A stretch of DNA of 64,000 nucleotides from Cyclobacteriaceae bacterium (lineage in GTDB: Bacteria; Bacteroidota; Bacteroidia; Cytophagales; Cyclobacteriaceae): NCBI GenBank assembly GCA_029858965.1, contig JAOUDZ010000006.1, forward strand, positions 1 through 64,000, in the 5' to 3' direction. Under the pieces are notes generated by a model that was given only the letters and a program-made list of their open reading frames with translations, was not told the DNA's origin and made no database searches. Every line of letters begins with the position of its first letter. Within the stretch, counting starts at the first letter, position 1. Positions 8,042 through 16,658 of the stretch are shown here, piece by piece. The translations under genes were made by a program, and so were the position numbers.

Positions 8042-9250
8042 TTATGGTTTTTGGATTCGGCTGCTTATTTGTACTGAAGCCACTTGCGGAATTTCAATTC
8101 CTGATGGCAACTTTTCAGGTATGCGGGGCATGAAGCTTTCATCGGTTAATGTTTTGAGGAAATCAACAAGACGGTCCATTTCATATTGGCTAAGTTGAGG
8201 TTTCCCGATATGCCAGTGGATACGTAATCTTTCATCTAATGGCACTTCATGTCCACGACCTTTCGTATAGAATTCCACCATTTCCCGCATGGTGTCAAAC
8301 CGGCCTGCGTGGGTATAGGGTGCCGTCCTGGCGACGTTACGCAAACTTGGGACTTTGAAGGCTGCCCGAAGTGTTTCATCGTGGTATGTTTTTTCCGCGC
8401 CTGGGTCTAAGGGACCCCCGTCAGGTTCTGACACACCGATTACAGCAAGTTGCTGATTGGTGAAAAGTGGCGGTGTATGACATTCGGCACAACGCGCCAC
8501 GAACGACCTGAAAATATTTAACCCTTCAATCTCGTAATGATTTAATGCTTTGTGATAACCATGAGCATATTGATCGTATCGACTGTTAAGTGATATCAAC
8601 GAGGACTCGAAAGCGGCAATCGCGGTATATATTTCTGCAAGTTCTATGCTACCCGATTCCCTGGCCGGGAATGCCTGATCAAATAAATTCTGATAAGCTG
8701 GAATCTGATTGAGTAATTGAAGCAATAGTTCACGTGTTGTTCCCATTTCATTCTCCGCGTAAAGCGGACCTTCCATTTGCTGTTCTAGGGATGTGGCACG
8801 CGCATCCCAGAAGAATTTCTTGAGGAAGGCAACGTTCCATAGACTTGGTGCGCCGCGTTTCAACTTTTTTTGCCCTATTCCAACGCTGGTTTTCAGCCCA
8901 TCGCTGAATCCTTTTTCCGGATTGTGGCAAGTTGCGCATGACACCGATCCATCTTTGGACAAAACGGGATCAAAAAAAAGATAGCGACCCAGGTCTATCT
9001 GCTGAGGGGTAAATCCATCACGCGCAGAAGTCAAAGCAGTTTTTAGTCCGCCAACGCCTGTATCATCTCCGGTACCTGATTCATATTGTTGATAGAGGTT
9101 CCGCAATACACAACGATTATCATTTGTTAACTCAAAGCCGGGTGGGCAAGTGGCGCAAAGCGTGAATGCATGCTGCTTTTTATCCCTGCTACTGAACTGG
9201 TAGACCAAAACCATGCATAGCCCCAAAACAAAAATCAGAATACGCATCAT
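8042..9250 (-). CDS. Di-heme cytochrome c peroxidase/MauG-family protein
   Basis: A 402-residue exported protein with an N-terminal signal or anchor (MRILIFVLGLCMVLVYQF). Two heme motifs are visible: CATCH near residue 105, followed by PEKGFSDG, and CAECH near 253. Between and after them are CCP family landmarks: APSLWNVAF, FFWDARA, EMG and VPSLRNVARTAPYTHAGRF. Such enzymes reduce H2O2 or carry out MauG-like oxidations in the periplasm using electrons from small cytochromes. Ahead of the catalytic part is a Cys segment CATCPPGFELTNDNRC (residues about 32-47). It overlaps the upstream cytochrome gene by a few bases (ATGATG/TGA) and is followed 11 bp later by the beta-helix gene. Confidence 0.88.
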   Translation of the reverse strand: MMRILIFVLGLCMVLVYQFSSRDKKQHAFTLCATCPPGFELTNDNRCVLRNLYQQYESGTGDDTGVGGLKTALTSARDGFTPQQIDLGRYLFFDPVLSKDGSVSCATCHNPEKGFSDGLKTSVGIGQKKLKRGAPSLWNVAFLKKFFWDARATSLEQQMEGPLYAENEMGTTRELLLQLLNQIPAYQNLFDQAFPARESGSIELAEIYTAIAAFESSLISLNSRYDQYAHGYHKALNHYEIEGLNIFRSFVARCAECHTPPLFTNQQLAVIGVSEPDGGPLDPGAEKTYHDETLRAAFKVPSLRNVARTAPYTHAGRFDTMREMVEFYTKGRGHEVPLDERLRIHWHIGKPQLSQYEMDRLVDFLKTLTDESFMPRIPEKLPSGIEIPQVASVQISSRIQKP

Positions 9251-9930
9251 TCAGTAACAGTTTGATCTGTGGAACGTATGTAGGCAATTAAATCATCCAA
9301 AGCCTTTTCATTTGTAACAAGCGCTGCCATAGCAATCATTTGTTCACCTAAAATATCATCGGGATGTGAACCTCGCACTGCGTTTTTGAAATTGTGCACC
9401 TGCCGCTTTATATACCAGTCGTCAAGGCGGTTTAATCGGGGCGCATTCATTTTCTCATTTCCTTTCGCCCCTGCACCGTGACAGGAGCCACAAACTGTTT
9501 GATAGATTCTTTCTCCCTTTCCAATATCACCCGTGATAAGCGTCTCTAGTGCAACAGGAGTCATCGAACTTATGTACGCAACCACATCGGCTACCTGGGA
9601 TGAATCCGTCAATGTCTTTGCGATTGTAGCCATTTGAAGGCCAAGTGTATCCGAGCCTGTTCCCCGGATGCCTTTCCTGAAATTTATTAGCTGACGATAC
9701 AGGTACCAGCTTTCTCCATTCGCCAGCGCTGGAGCATTCACAGCAAGACTACCCTCGCCAGCAACACCATGGCATGCAGCACAAGTCTTGTATAAGACTT
9801 CTCCTTTCTCAGCAATACCAATGCTCACCTGTGGTGTTCCCGAGATTGAAGAATCATCCCCTTGCTGCTTTGGAGAAGTACATGCGGCAACCGCTAAAAA
9901 AAATGGAGCAAGAAAGTAAAATCGTCGCAT
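9247..9930 (-). CDS. Two-heme cytochrome c (c4-like) lipoprotein
   Basis: A 227-residue lipoprotein: signal MRRFYFLAPFFLAVAAC with lipobox AVAAC. The frame is open upstream to 10011 but the ATG at 9930 gives the proper signal and is chosen. Two homologous class I cytochrome domains carry CAACHG (near 50) and CGSCHG (near 147), each followed by the APxL/W-Y-rich pattern GExxWYLYRQLINFRKG and LDDWYIKRQVHNFKNA and by a late methionine ligand (LGLQMATIA, LGEQMIAMA). This tandem arrangement matches cytochrome c4. It would shuttle electrons from the periplasmic dehydrogenases to the peroxidase or a terminal oxidase. First gene of the operon with the peroxidase and the beta-helix cytochrome. Confidence 0.88.
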   Translation of the reverse strand: MRRFYFLAPFFLAVAACTSPKQQGDDSSISGTPQVSIGIAEKGEVLYKTCAACHGVAGEGSLAVNAPALANGESWYLYRQLINFRKGIRGTGSDTLGLQMATIAKTLTDSSQVADVVAYISSMTPVALETLITGDIGKGERIYQTVCGSCHGAGAKGNEKMNAPRLNRLDDWYIKRQVHNFKNAVRGSHPDDILGEQMIAMAALVTNEKALDDLIAYIRSTDQTVTE

Positions 9931-10229
9931 AACAGTAATCTGCAAATGATTAAAGTAAACAAAATTTGGGCAAATAAACAGGATACCGTCAACGTCAGCT
10001 AAACCTGGCAATGATACGCTTACAAATTAGCCGGACGTGCCAAACATAACCCGCAAAATTAACGAGGAATCTCAGTCTTCCCTGTCAGCAACACCCGAAA
10101 TGAGGATGAATCTTCAGCGACATGCAGGGATCATAGACTGATGCCCAAGGTTTGCTTAACCCTTGGGTTCTGAAATGATCAGCTGTTTTCACTATATTCG
10201 GTGCTGACTGCAACATTCAACCAGCATCA

Positions 10230-11576
10230 ATGAAAAAAAGAACTTTTCTCAAAATCTCTTCGGCAATGGTAACCGGGGTTGCGATTGCCCCCTTTTCAGC
10301 GTGTACTACGAAAGAGCAACATGAAAGATTAACAAATTGGGCCGGAAATTTGACTTACAGCACTGATAATGTTTATGATCCTAAGACCATAGCCGAGGTG
10401 CAGGAAATCATAAAGCGCAACGCTAAACTTCGTGCACTCGGTACACGACATTGTTTTAACCGCATCGCCGATTCCAAATCAGCTCTTATTTCTACCCTAA
10501 GGCTGAATGAAATATCGCCAGTAGACACAGCGAAAAATACGGTGACTGTAGGTGCTGGTATTCGCTACGGGGAACTCTGCAAGTATCTTGATGAGCGCGG
10601 ATATGCTATCCACAACCTGGCTTCCCTTCCACACATATCCGTAGCGGGAGCCTGTGCCACCGCAACCCACGGTTCAGGCGTTTCGAATGGGAATCTCGCT
10701 ACACCGGTTTCAGCGCTTGAATTCGTCACGGCCAACGGGGAAATTGTTACGCTATCGCAAGAGGAAAATCCGGAATTCTATGGCGCGGTAGTCGGGCTTG
10801 GCGCATTGGGTATCGTAACAAAAGTCACACTTGACCTGCTGCCATCATTTTCCGTTCGACAAAATGTCTATCTGAACTTACCGATGGAACAATTGGATAA
10901 TCACTTTGACGAAATTATGTCCAGCGGGTATAGCGTGAGTCTATTTACCGATTGGCAAACGCCGGACATCAATCAGGTTTGGATAAAACGTATTGCCAAC
11001 AAAGATGAGCCGTTTAGTGCTGATCCTGAATTTTATGGCGCAACGTTAGCAACGCGTAACGTACATCCCATTATCGAAATGTCAGCTGAGAGTTGTACTG
11101 AACAAATGGGTGTTCCCGGGCCCTGGTATGATCGACTCCCCCACTTTAAGCTCGACTTCACGCCAAGTAATGGAGAAGAACTGCAGGCTGAATTTTTTGT
11201 ACCCCGGCAAGACGCTGTTCAAGCGATTAAAGCCGTTGCCACACTTAGCCAGGAACTCAAGCCATTGCTCATGATCACTGAAATTCGTACGATCGATGCA
11301 GACAACCTGTGGATGAGTCCGTGTTATCAGCAACCAAGTATCGCAATTCACTTCACCCTGAAACAAGATATGGAGGGAGTGAAAGCCCTGTTGCCAAAGA
11401 TTGAAGAAAAACTGGCACCCTTTGGGGTTAAACCGCATTGGGGGAAATTGTTTACGATTCCTCCGGCTGCGCTACAGTCACGCTATGCGAAACTTTCAGC
11501 ATTCCGCGAATTGGCTAATCACTATGATCCGGAGGGAAAATTTCGCAACGACTTCATCAATCGAAATGTGTTCTAA
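10230..11576 (+). CDS. FAD-linked oxidase, alditol oxidase-like, exported
   Basis: A 448-residue flavoprotein of the VAO/D-arabinono-1,4-lactone oxidase group. The N-terminus (KKRTFLK, hydrophobic core, lipobox FSAC near residue 25) suggests a Tat-type lipoprotein. The FAD-binding PCMH domain covers about 35-200: RALGTRHCFN contains the histidine that carries covalent FAD in alditol oxidase, and HISVAGACATATHGSG is the typical loop. The C-terminal domain (ALO/BBE-like) ends with HYDPEGKFRNDF. Expected reaction is oxidation of a polyol or sugar lactone with electrons to O2 or a carrier. It is divergent from the cytochrome operon and fits the periplasmic oxidation theme. The exact substrate cannot be read from sequence. 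Confidence 0.82.
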   Translation: MKKRTFLKISSAMVTGVAIAPFSACTTKEQHERLTNWAGNLTYSTDNVYDPKTIAEVQEIIKRNAKLRALGTRHCFNRIADSKSALISTLRLNEISPVDTAKNTVTVGAGIRYGELCKYLDERGYAIHNLASLPHISVAGACATATHGSGVSNGNLATPVSALEFVTANGEIVTLSQEENPEFYGAVVGLGALGIVTKVTLDLLPSFSVRQNVYLNLPMEQLDNHFDEIMSSGYSVSLFTDWQTPDINQVWIKRIANKDEPFSADPEFYGATLATRNVHPIIEMSAESCTEQMGVPGPWYDRLPHFKLDFTPSNGEELQAEFFVPRQDAVQAIKAVATLSQELKPLLMITEIRTIDADNLWMSPCYQQPSIAIHFTLKQDMEGVKALLPKIEEKLAPFGVKPHWGKLFTIPPAALQSRYAKLSAFRELANHYDPEGKFRNDFINRNVF

Positions 11577-11605
11577 TTGCTACTGTGTTAACGGATCCGC
11601 GAAAA

Positions 11606-12838
11606 TCACTCTGTCATAGTATTCGCAATACCGGCAAGCGACACTTCTTTCTTTATTATTTTGCGACCTACATTTAAAATTATAAAGGCGATAGCGGAAG
11701 TAAGCGCCATCAATCCAACAATTGGTGTTATGCCGTTGGCACTAAAAAGTCCCACACCAGTAGAAACCAACGCTGCCGTTCCAATCTGTGCACACCCCAG
11801 CAAAGCAGAAGCGCTTCCAATATTTTTTGTAAATGGCGCCAATGCCAGGGCGTTTGCATTGGGATTGGTTAAACCAACACAGGATAAGCAGACAAAAAAC
11901 ATAGCAATGGTTGAATACAATCCCAGCCATTCATTTAAGACGCATATGAGAAAAACCAGGCTTGTAATTGCCAGGCATAACAGGGCTACCCGGAATATTT
12001 TTTCGCTGCTGAATCTTTTCGTCAGCAAAATATTAAATTGACTGCCACCAATAAATCCTACAGACAAGAGCGCAAATATACCACCGTAAGCCTGTGGACT
12101 TACATGAAAAACTTCCATGAAGATAATGGGTGAGCCTGCTACGTAGATAAATAAGGTTGAAAATGCAAAAGCACCTGCAAAGGTGTACGTGTAAAACTGA
12201 GGGTGCCGGAGTATGCTCCCAAATACTTCAAGCATAGGTCGTGTACGCAATGATACAGTAGGATCTGGTTGATAGCCTTCTGGCAAATACACATAAACAG
12301 TAATCAGTATAGCGGCTGCGATCAACGACAAGGCAACAAAGACCATCTGCCATCCTAGGGCAACAATGATAAATCCACCCAGGGTTGGTGCCAACAATGG
12401 AGAAACACCTATGATGAGGACAAGCAATGAAAAGACCCTGACACTTTCTTGCACCGGAAAAAAATCGCGTACCATCGCAACGGCAGCAACCCATGCAACG
12501 CTGCCGCCAAGTGCCTGAAAGAACCGAAAAGTCACGAGCACCTCCACGTTCTTTGATAGCATGCAGCCCATGCTGGTAATGATAAAGATTGTTAACCCTA
12601 CATATAATGGCTTCCTTCTGCCAAAACGATCGAGCAAAGGGCCGTAAAGTATTTGCCCTACGGCCATACCAACAAAATAGCTGGAAACAGAAAGCGATAC
12701 GGTAGCTGTGGTGGTTCCAAAGTCAGCGGCAATCTGTGAGAATGCCGGCAAGTATAGATCGATGGCAAAAGGCGTGATCGTTGCCAATGCCCCTAAAATC
12801 CAAATAATCAATGCACTGCTGTGCTTAACCTTGTCCAT
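11606..12838 (-). CDS. MFS exporter, Bcr/CflA drug-resistance subfamily
   Basis: A 410-residue inner-membrane transporter with 12 predicted helices. The N-terminal helix has TPFAIDLYLPAFSQIA, the Bcr/CflA signature (DMYLPA-like), and loop 2-3 has GPLLDRFGRRKPLYVG, the MFS motif A. Motif C-like GVSPLLAPTLGGFI follows in helix 5. This subfamily exports drugs such as bicyclomycin, sulfonamides or chloramphenicol, or small peptides/cysteine, using the proton gradient. It converges with the alditol oxidase gene and has its own upstream region, so it is probably monocistronic. Confidence 0.9.
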   Translation of the reverse strand: MDKVKHSSALIIWILGALATITPFAIDLYLPAFSQIAADFGTTTATVSLSVSSYFVGMAVGQILYGPLLDRFGRRKPLYVGLTIFIITSMGCMLSKNVEVLVTFRFFQALGGSVAWVAAVAMVRDFFPVQESVRVFSLLVLIIGVSPLLAPTLGGFIIVALGWQMVFVALSLIAAAILITVYVYLPEGYQPDPTVSLRTRPMLEVFGSILRHPQFYTYTFAGAFAFSTLFIYVAGSPIIFMEVFHVSPQAYGGIFALLSVGFIGGSQFNILLTKRFSSEKIFRVALLCLAITSLVFLICVLNEWLGLYSTIAMFFVCLSCVGLTNPNANALALAPFTKNIGSASALLGCAQIGTAALVSTGVGLFSANGITPIVGLMALTSAIAFIILNVGRKIIKKEVSLAGIANTMTE

Positions 12839-13140
12839 GGGTGATTAAATCTTCTACGCGTGCTAACAATCAATGCCCGACAACAATTGGTTATTGTTGG
12901 CTAACAAGCACGCAATAGTCCAATGGTAGAAGTGACTTCGCAATGATTTTTATTACGCTTTGCAGGACAATGATAGACATTTTACCGCAATGCCATGCTG
13001 CAGCCAACAAGCTGGCGCATCCCAAAATAGCATCCCGAGCATGAGATAAGGAACACCTTGACTATTCAGACCCAAGTCAAATAAGCAGTTGATCAATGCT
13101 TGCTGCTTCGCTATAAAGCATTCCAATCTGAGAAGGCCTC
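12839..13140. other. Intergenic, about 300 bp; weak inverted repeat
   Basis: No gene recognised. Upstream of the MFS gene, GCGTGCT at 12858 pairs with AGCACGC at 12907, and CAACAA/TTGTTG lie inside, so a hairpin or regulator site is possible. The rest carries nothing distinctive. Confidence 0.35.
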
Positions 13141-13872
13141 CTACTGTGCAGTAGAACCCGGTGGCAATTCAACGATCTTAAGATTTCGGAAGTGTATTGG
13201 GGCTCCCTCCGATTCAAAGCAGATATATCCTTTCCTCTGTGTTGCCTTGCTAAGGCCGTTCACGAATTTTCCGTTCACAGAAAGTTTCACAACGCCATCT
13301 ACGCAAACTACATCGTAGGTATTCCATTCTCCCTTTCCCTTGCACAGGTTTTCAATAGACTTACTCCTTTCACCCCTGGGATTATCCGGAATAGTTTTTA
13401 CTCCACCGACACCGAACAGCTCCCCATGCACATAGGCTATTGGTGGTGTTTCCCCATTCTGTTTATGCAGATTCACCCAATCCAGTTCAAGCATCTGAAC
13501 TTCTATACCATCGGGAAGCCGATTCTCTTCGCCGGGCTTGGCTGTACTCCAGACAAAAATTCCGGAGTTTCCGCCGGCTTCTAAATGCATCCACTCAATG
13601 TGCAGCATAAAATTTTCGAATTGTTTTTCAGATCGCATCACGCCAATTGGCTGGCCCGTGCACATCAAGATATCGTGCCGCACAGACCAAGTATCAGGTT
13701 CTGTATTTACATTATACCAGCGTAAGGGTATTTCCTTCTCCCCTGGACTGGTAGTGATTCTACTTAGCCCCATTGCGTGTCCAAACACCATAGGGTCTTG
13801 CTGTGCACACAATACCAGGGTGCTTGATACAACAATTATGACAACGTAAACTGCCTTAGAAACTGTTTTCAT
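13141..13872 (-). CDS. DUF1080 / 3-keto-disaccharide hydrolase-like protein
   Basis: A 243-residue exported protein (signal peptide ending VLCAQ). It carries the DUF1080 concanavalin-like fold (PF06439, now named 3-keto-disaccharide hydrolase): [23 protein letters not shown], a central [29 protein letters not shown] and [19 protein letters not shown] at the end. These landmarks span nearly the full length, as is normal for single-domain members. It lies 43 bp downstream of a Gfo/Idh/MocA oxidoreductase on the same strand. In this pathway type an oxidoreductase makes a 3-keto-glycoside and a DUF1080 enzyme cleaves it by elimination-hydration, in the periplasm. That function is known for the family, inferred here. 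Confidence 0.85.
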   Translation of the reverse strand: MKTVSKAVYVVIIVVSSTLVLCAQQDPMVFGHAMGLSRITTSPGEKEIPLRWYNVNTEPDTWSVRHDILMCTGQPIGVMRSEKQFENFMLHIEWMHLEAGGNSGIFVWSTAKPGEENRLPDGIEVQMLELDWVNLHKQNGETPPIAYVHGELFGVGGVKTIPDNPRGERSKSIENLCKGKGEWNTYDVVCVDGVVKLSVNGKFVNGLSKATQRKGYICFESEGAPIHFRNLKIVELPPGSTAQ

Positions 13873-13915
13873 GCTGAGTTTTTAGACTGGAATAGCGGAT
13901 CGGTCAAGTTAGATT

Positions 13916-15226
13916 CTAGAAAAGCCTGGTGATGCCTGGCCGGGCGACTTCTTTTCCAGGCCATTTTAAATCCCAACTATACTGATCAGCGGGTGGGCCT
14001 AGGACCTGATTTGAATTGATAGCCTCATCCCATGTAATGGTCTGTCCGGTATATGCTGCCATTCTACCTAAGATTGCAAGCATGGTGCTGGTTGCCATCC
14101 ATTCGCCGTTGTTTATGGGTTTATTATTCCTGATGGAAGCAAAAAGTTCATCATGTTCGGTTTGATACATGTCATTTCGTTTTCCCTCAAATGCCCATTT
14201 GCTTTTGCCTGTTATCTCATGCCCTGAAGCGCCGCCAATTAGGGCATTACCCAATGTACCGGCTATTTCCACTTTGTTGACATTGGAACAACCGTCTTGC
14301 TGCCGGCTAAAGTGATATCCCCGAACACCGTGCTCATACTCATATTCTATGGCGAAGTGGTCGTACGCATTTCCATAAATTTCCTCCACGCGCACCTGCC
14401 GGCCACCTGTACCGGTAGCTTTTAGAGGAGGTTTGTCGCCCATCGCCCAGGCCATCATATCCAAACTGTGTACCATCATCTCGGTAATAAAGTCACCGGA
14501 TAGCCAAGTATAATAGAGCCAGTTGCGCAATCTGTATTCCATGTCGGTCCAGCCGGGTTGCATTGGTTTAGACCATAATGGTCCGCCGTTGCGGATGGTC
14601 GATATTGTCTTAATTTCACCAATCTCCCCACCGAGGACTTTGCTAAATAGTTCACGCTTTGGATTATCATACCGGAAGCAAAGGCCGGATACTACCGAAA
14701 GGTTCTTCTCTTTTGCACGCTTTGCTGCGGCCAATACTTTTCGAACGCCAGGGGCGTCTATGGCTACAGGCTTCTCGCAAAAAGTATGCTTCCCGGCTTC
14801 CACAGCAGCTGCCATATGATCTGGTCTGAAAGCTGGGGGCGTAGCGAGCAATACAATATCAACACCAGAATTGATAACCTTTTGATAGGCATCAAAACCA
14901 ATATATCTGTCACCTTTGTTTACCTTCACCCTATTGGGATATAACTCCTGCAATGCCACTAACGATTCATCCAGCCGGTCGCTGAATACATCACCCATGG
15001 CGGTTAGTACCGAGTTGGGATCCGCCGCCAATGCCTGGCTCGCTGCACCTGCACCCCGACCCCCGCAGCCAATCAGTCCTATTTTCAAAGTATTATTATT
15101 GCCAGCAAATACTGATTGAAGTGGTGTTATTGGAAGTGCCATACCACCGATCATGGCTCCGGTATACTGCATGAACTTTCTGCGACTTGTTTTGGAGGGT
15201 GTTTCTTCTCTTCCTTTCATGTTCAA
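13916..15226 (-). CDS. Tat-exported Gfo/Idh/MocA oxidoreductase
   Basis: A 436-residue NAD(P)-dependent oxidoreductase. The N-terminus has a twin-arginine signal (SRRKFMQYTG, then a hydrophobic stretch). The Rossmann fold starts at KIGLIGCGGRGAGAA (near residue 52); HTFCEKPVAID is the conserved catalytic lysine motif (EKP). The C-terminal domain continues to GPPADQYSWDLKW. Because the protein is exported with its tightly bound nicotinamide cofactor, it probably acts on sugar derivatives in the periplasm, interconverting hydroxyl and keto forms. It is the first gene of an operon with the DUF1080 hydrolase, which supports a 3-keto-glycoside role (inference). Confidence 0.87.
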   Translation of the reverse strand: MNMKGREETPSKTSRRKFMQYTGAMIGGMALPITPLQSVFAGNNNTLKIGLIGCGGRGAGAASQALAADPNSVLTAMGDVFSDRLDESLVALQELYPNRVKVNKGDRYIGFDAYQKVINSGVDIVLLATPPAFRPDHMAAAVEAGKHTFCEKPVAIDAPGVRKVLAAAKRAKEKNLSVVSGLCFRYDNPKRELFSKVLGGEIGEIKTISTIRNGGPLWSKPMQPGWTDMEYRLRNWLYYTWLSGDFITEMMVHSLDMMAWAMGDKPPLKATGTGGRQVRVEEIYGNAYDHFAIEYEYEHGVRGYHFSRQQDGCSNVNKVEIAGTLGNALIGGASGHEITGKSKWAFEGKRNDMYQTEHDELFASIRNNKPINNGEWMATSTMLAILGRMAAYTGQTITWDEAINSNQVLGPPADQYSWDLKWPGKEVARPGITRLF

Positions 15227-15361
15227 TTGATTTATTAAGCGGTTTCCGTACCGAGTTTACTAAAATATTCCAGTGTAAGCAAGTCTATATCACTAATCCG
15301 GGTAGCAAGCCCTATTTGAGCCACGCTAACGTTCGGTGAATATGAAAATATTTTGCAGCTG

Positions 15362-16039
15362 CTAATTATACCACTGCATCTCTTTCCATAACTGATCGAA
15401 TTCTTTCAGGTAAGAATCCACTAGCCTGCCTTCTTTGGTGAGCAAAATATTTTCATGGTTATAACGGGCTGCACTTTGCGTCCAGTTATAGCTGCCCGTG
15501 ATGAGCGCACGGTCGTCCACAACCATAAATTTATGATGCATATGATTCGGCGTGCTGTCCATCTTTACAGCGATCCCGGCTTGCGCCAATCGGCCCACAT
15601 CGGAACCCATATCGAATGACTTGTCGTTGTCGGTAATGACTTTGATATCCAGCCCCTTTCTATGGGAAGTCATAATGGCATGGCTTATGCGATCGTCACT
15701 GATGGTGAACACACAAATCTTGATTCGTGTAATGGCGCCGTTGATTTGTTTGATGATCGTGTCACGACAAGCGTCTCCCGGACTAAAAAAAGCATCCGAC
15801 TTGTCCGCAGTACTGGCAACAAGCGCGCTGTTCACATTCTTAACCCATTCGATAATGAATCGAAAATTTGAGTCATTAACCTTTTCACTTGCCAATTCAA
15901 ATATTTTAGTTCGCAAGGAGGTTAGCTGATCCTCACGCAGGGCTCTATCCGTTAGCAGGGTTCTTAACGTTTTTCGTTCCTCCTTGGAGAATACTTCGTC
16001 GGCGATACTTTGCCTGAGATGCGCAATGATTTGGTCCAT
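15362..16039 (-). CDS. Phospholipase D-like protein with a single HKD motif
   Basis: A 225-residue protein without signal peptide, so cytoplasmic. The N-terminal 75 residues are helical and charged. From about 85 it has the PLD fold (DACRDTIIKQINGAITRIKICVFTIS split over this region) and one HxKx4D motif, HHKFMVVD, followed by DRALITGSYNWT, the Nuc/mitochondrial-PLD type signature. Single-HKD proteins dimerise to form the active site and act as nucleases or phosphodiesterases. No partner restriction or defence gene is next to it. The family call is strong, the substrate unknown. Confidence 0.82.
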   Translation of the reverse strand: MDQIIAHLRQSIADEVFSKEERKTLRTLLTDRALREDQLTSLRTKIFELASEKVNDSNFRFIIEWVKNVNSALVASTADKSDAFFSPGDACRDTIIKQINGAITRIKICVFTISDDRISHAIMTSHRKGLDIKVITDNDKSFDMGSDVGRLAQAGIAVKMDSTPNHMHHKFMVVDDRALITGSYNWTQSAARYNHENILLTKEGRLVDSYLKEFDQLWKEMQWYN

Positions 16040-16395
16040 GTGGGTGAGATACAGCCCGTGTGATTCGGGTTGAAGCTACCAAATCTAATAAATAGATGAG
16101 AGAACCTGAAAGGGAAAAGATGTAGAAGTATTTTTTAGATCCAAAAATCCCAACGCCATTTCTTGCGCGGAAGTTACTTCCGTGAGCTTACCAGATCGGT
16201 TTAAGTTCGATAAAACTCTGTATGGAAGTTTCTTTCATAGTACAATCGATATCATCATCTTTTCTAGCGCTGGAGTCATTGCCTTGGAAATAACGTCCAA
16301 CTGCAGATGCCCCTACAGGTCAGAGTTTGAAGGTGCGCACGAAAGTAATTTTCGCGTGAGAGGAATTTAATCAATGGGAGGTATTTTGTTCAAAA
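16040..16395. other. Intergenic; no gene seen
   Basis: No convincing reading frame on either strand. A small perfect palindrome, GGAAGTTACTTCC, lies near 16169. The plus-strand ORF at 16182-16370 has no features of a real protein. The region separates the PLD gene from a permease remnant. Confidence 0.4.
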
Positions 16396-16550
16396 CTATT
16401 CTTGCCGCAGTGCATTTAAGGGACTTGCGTAAGCGGCTGTCAGTGAACGATAGCTGGTCCGAAATTGACATCTAACGCTACCACTGTTAATATCAATAAC
16501 TACAAGTTGATCCTTATCAAAACCAACATCTTTTTGCGCTTACAGTCGCG
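16396..16550 (-). pseudogene. Remnant of a MacB/FtsX-type ABC permease
   Basis: Reading the minus strand from about 16545 gives AQKDVGFDKDQLVVIDINSG, directly followed, after SVRCQFRT, by SYRSLTAAYASPLNALRQE and a stop at 16396. The first piece matches the central segment of Bacteroidota MacB permeases (compare IGFEKDQVIVIQD in the intact gene at 26581), and the second matches their extreme C-terminus (compare SIKAATSNPVRSLRSE). An in-frame stop precedes the first piece. About 300 codons are missing between the two, so this is an internally deleted, dead copy. Confidence 0.7.
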
Positions 16551-16658
16551 ATTGATCTCCAGCAGCCATTCCTAATGTCCGGAATGAAACTATACTGTTC
16601 GATGTAGGACTTTTTCAGCTGGGTTTGCTGCTGAGCGAGGGAAGGAGAATGAAGGCTA

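Noticed and set aside
16182-16370. 62-codon plus-strand ORF between the PLD gene and the RND operon
   Set aside because: No start signals, no recognisable protein pattern, and the surroundings are decayed sequence.
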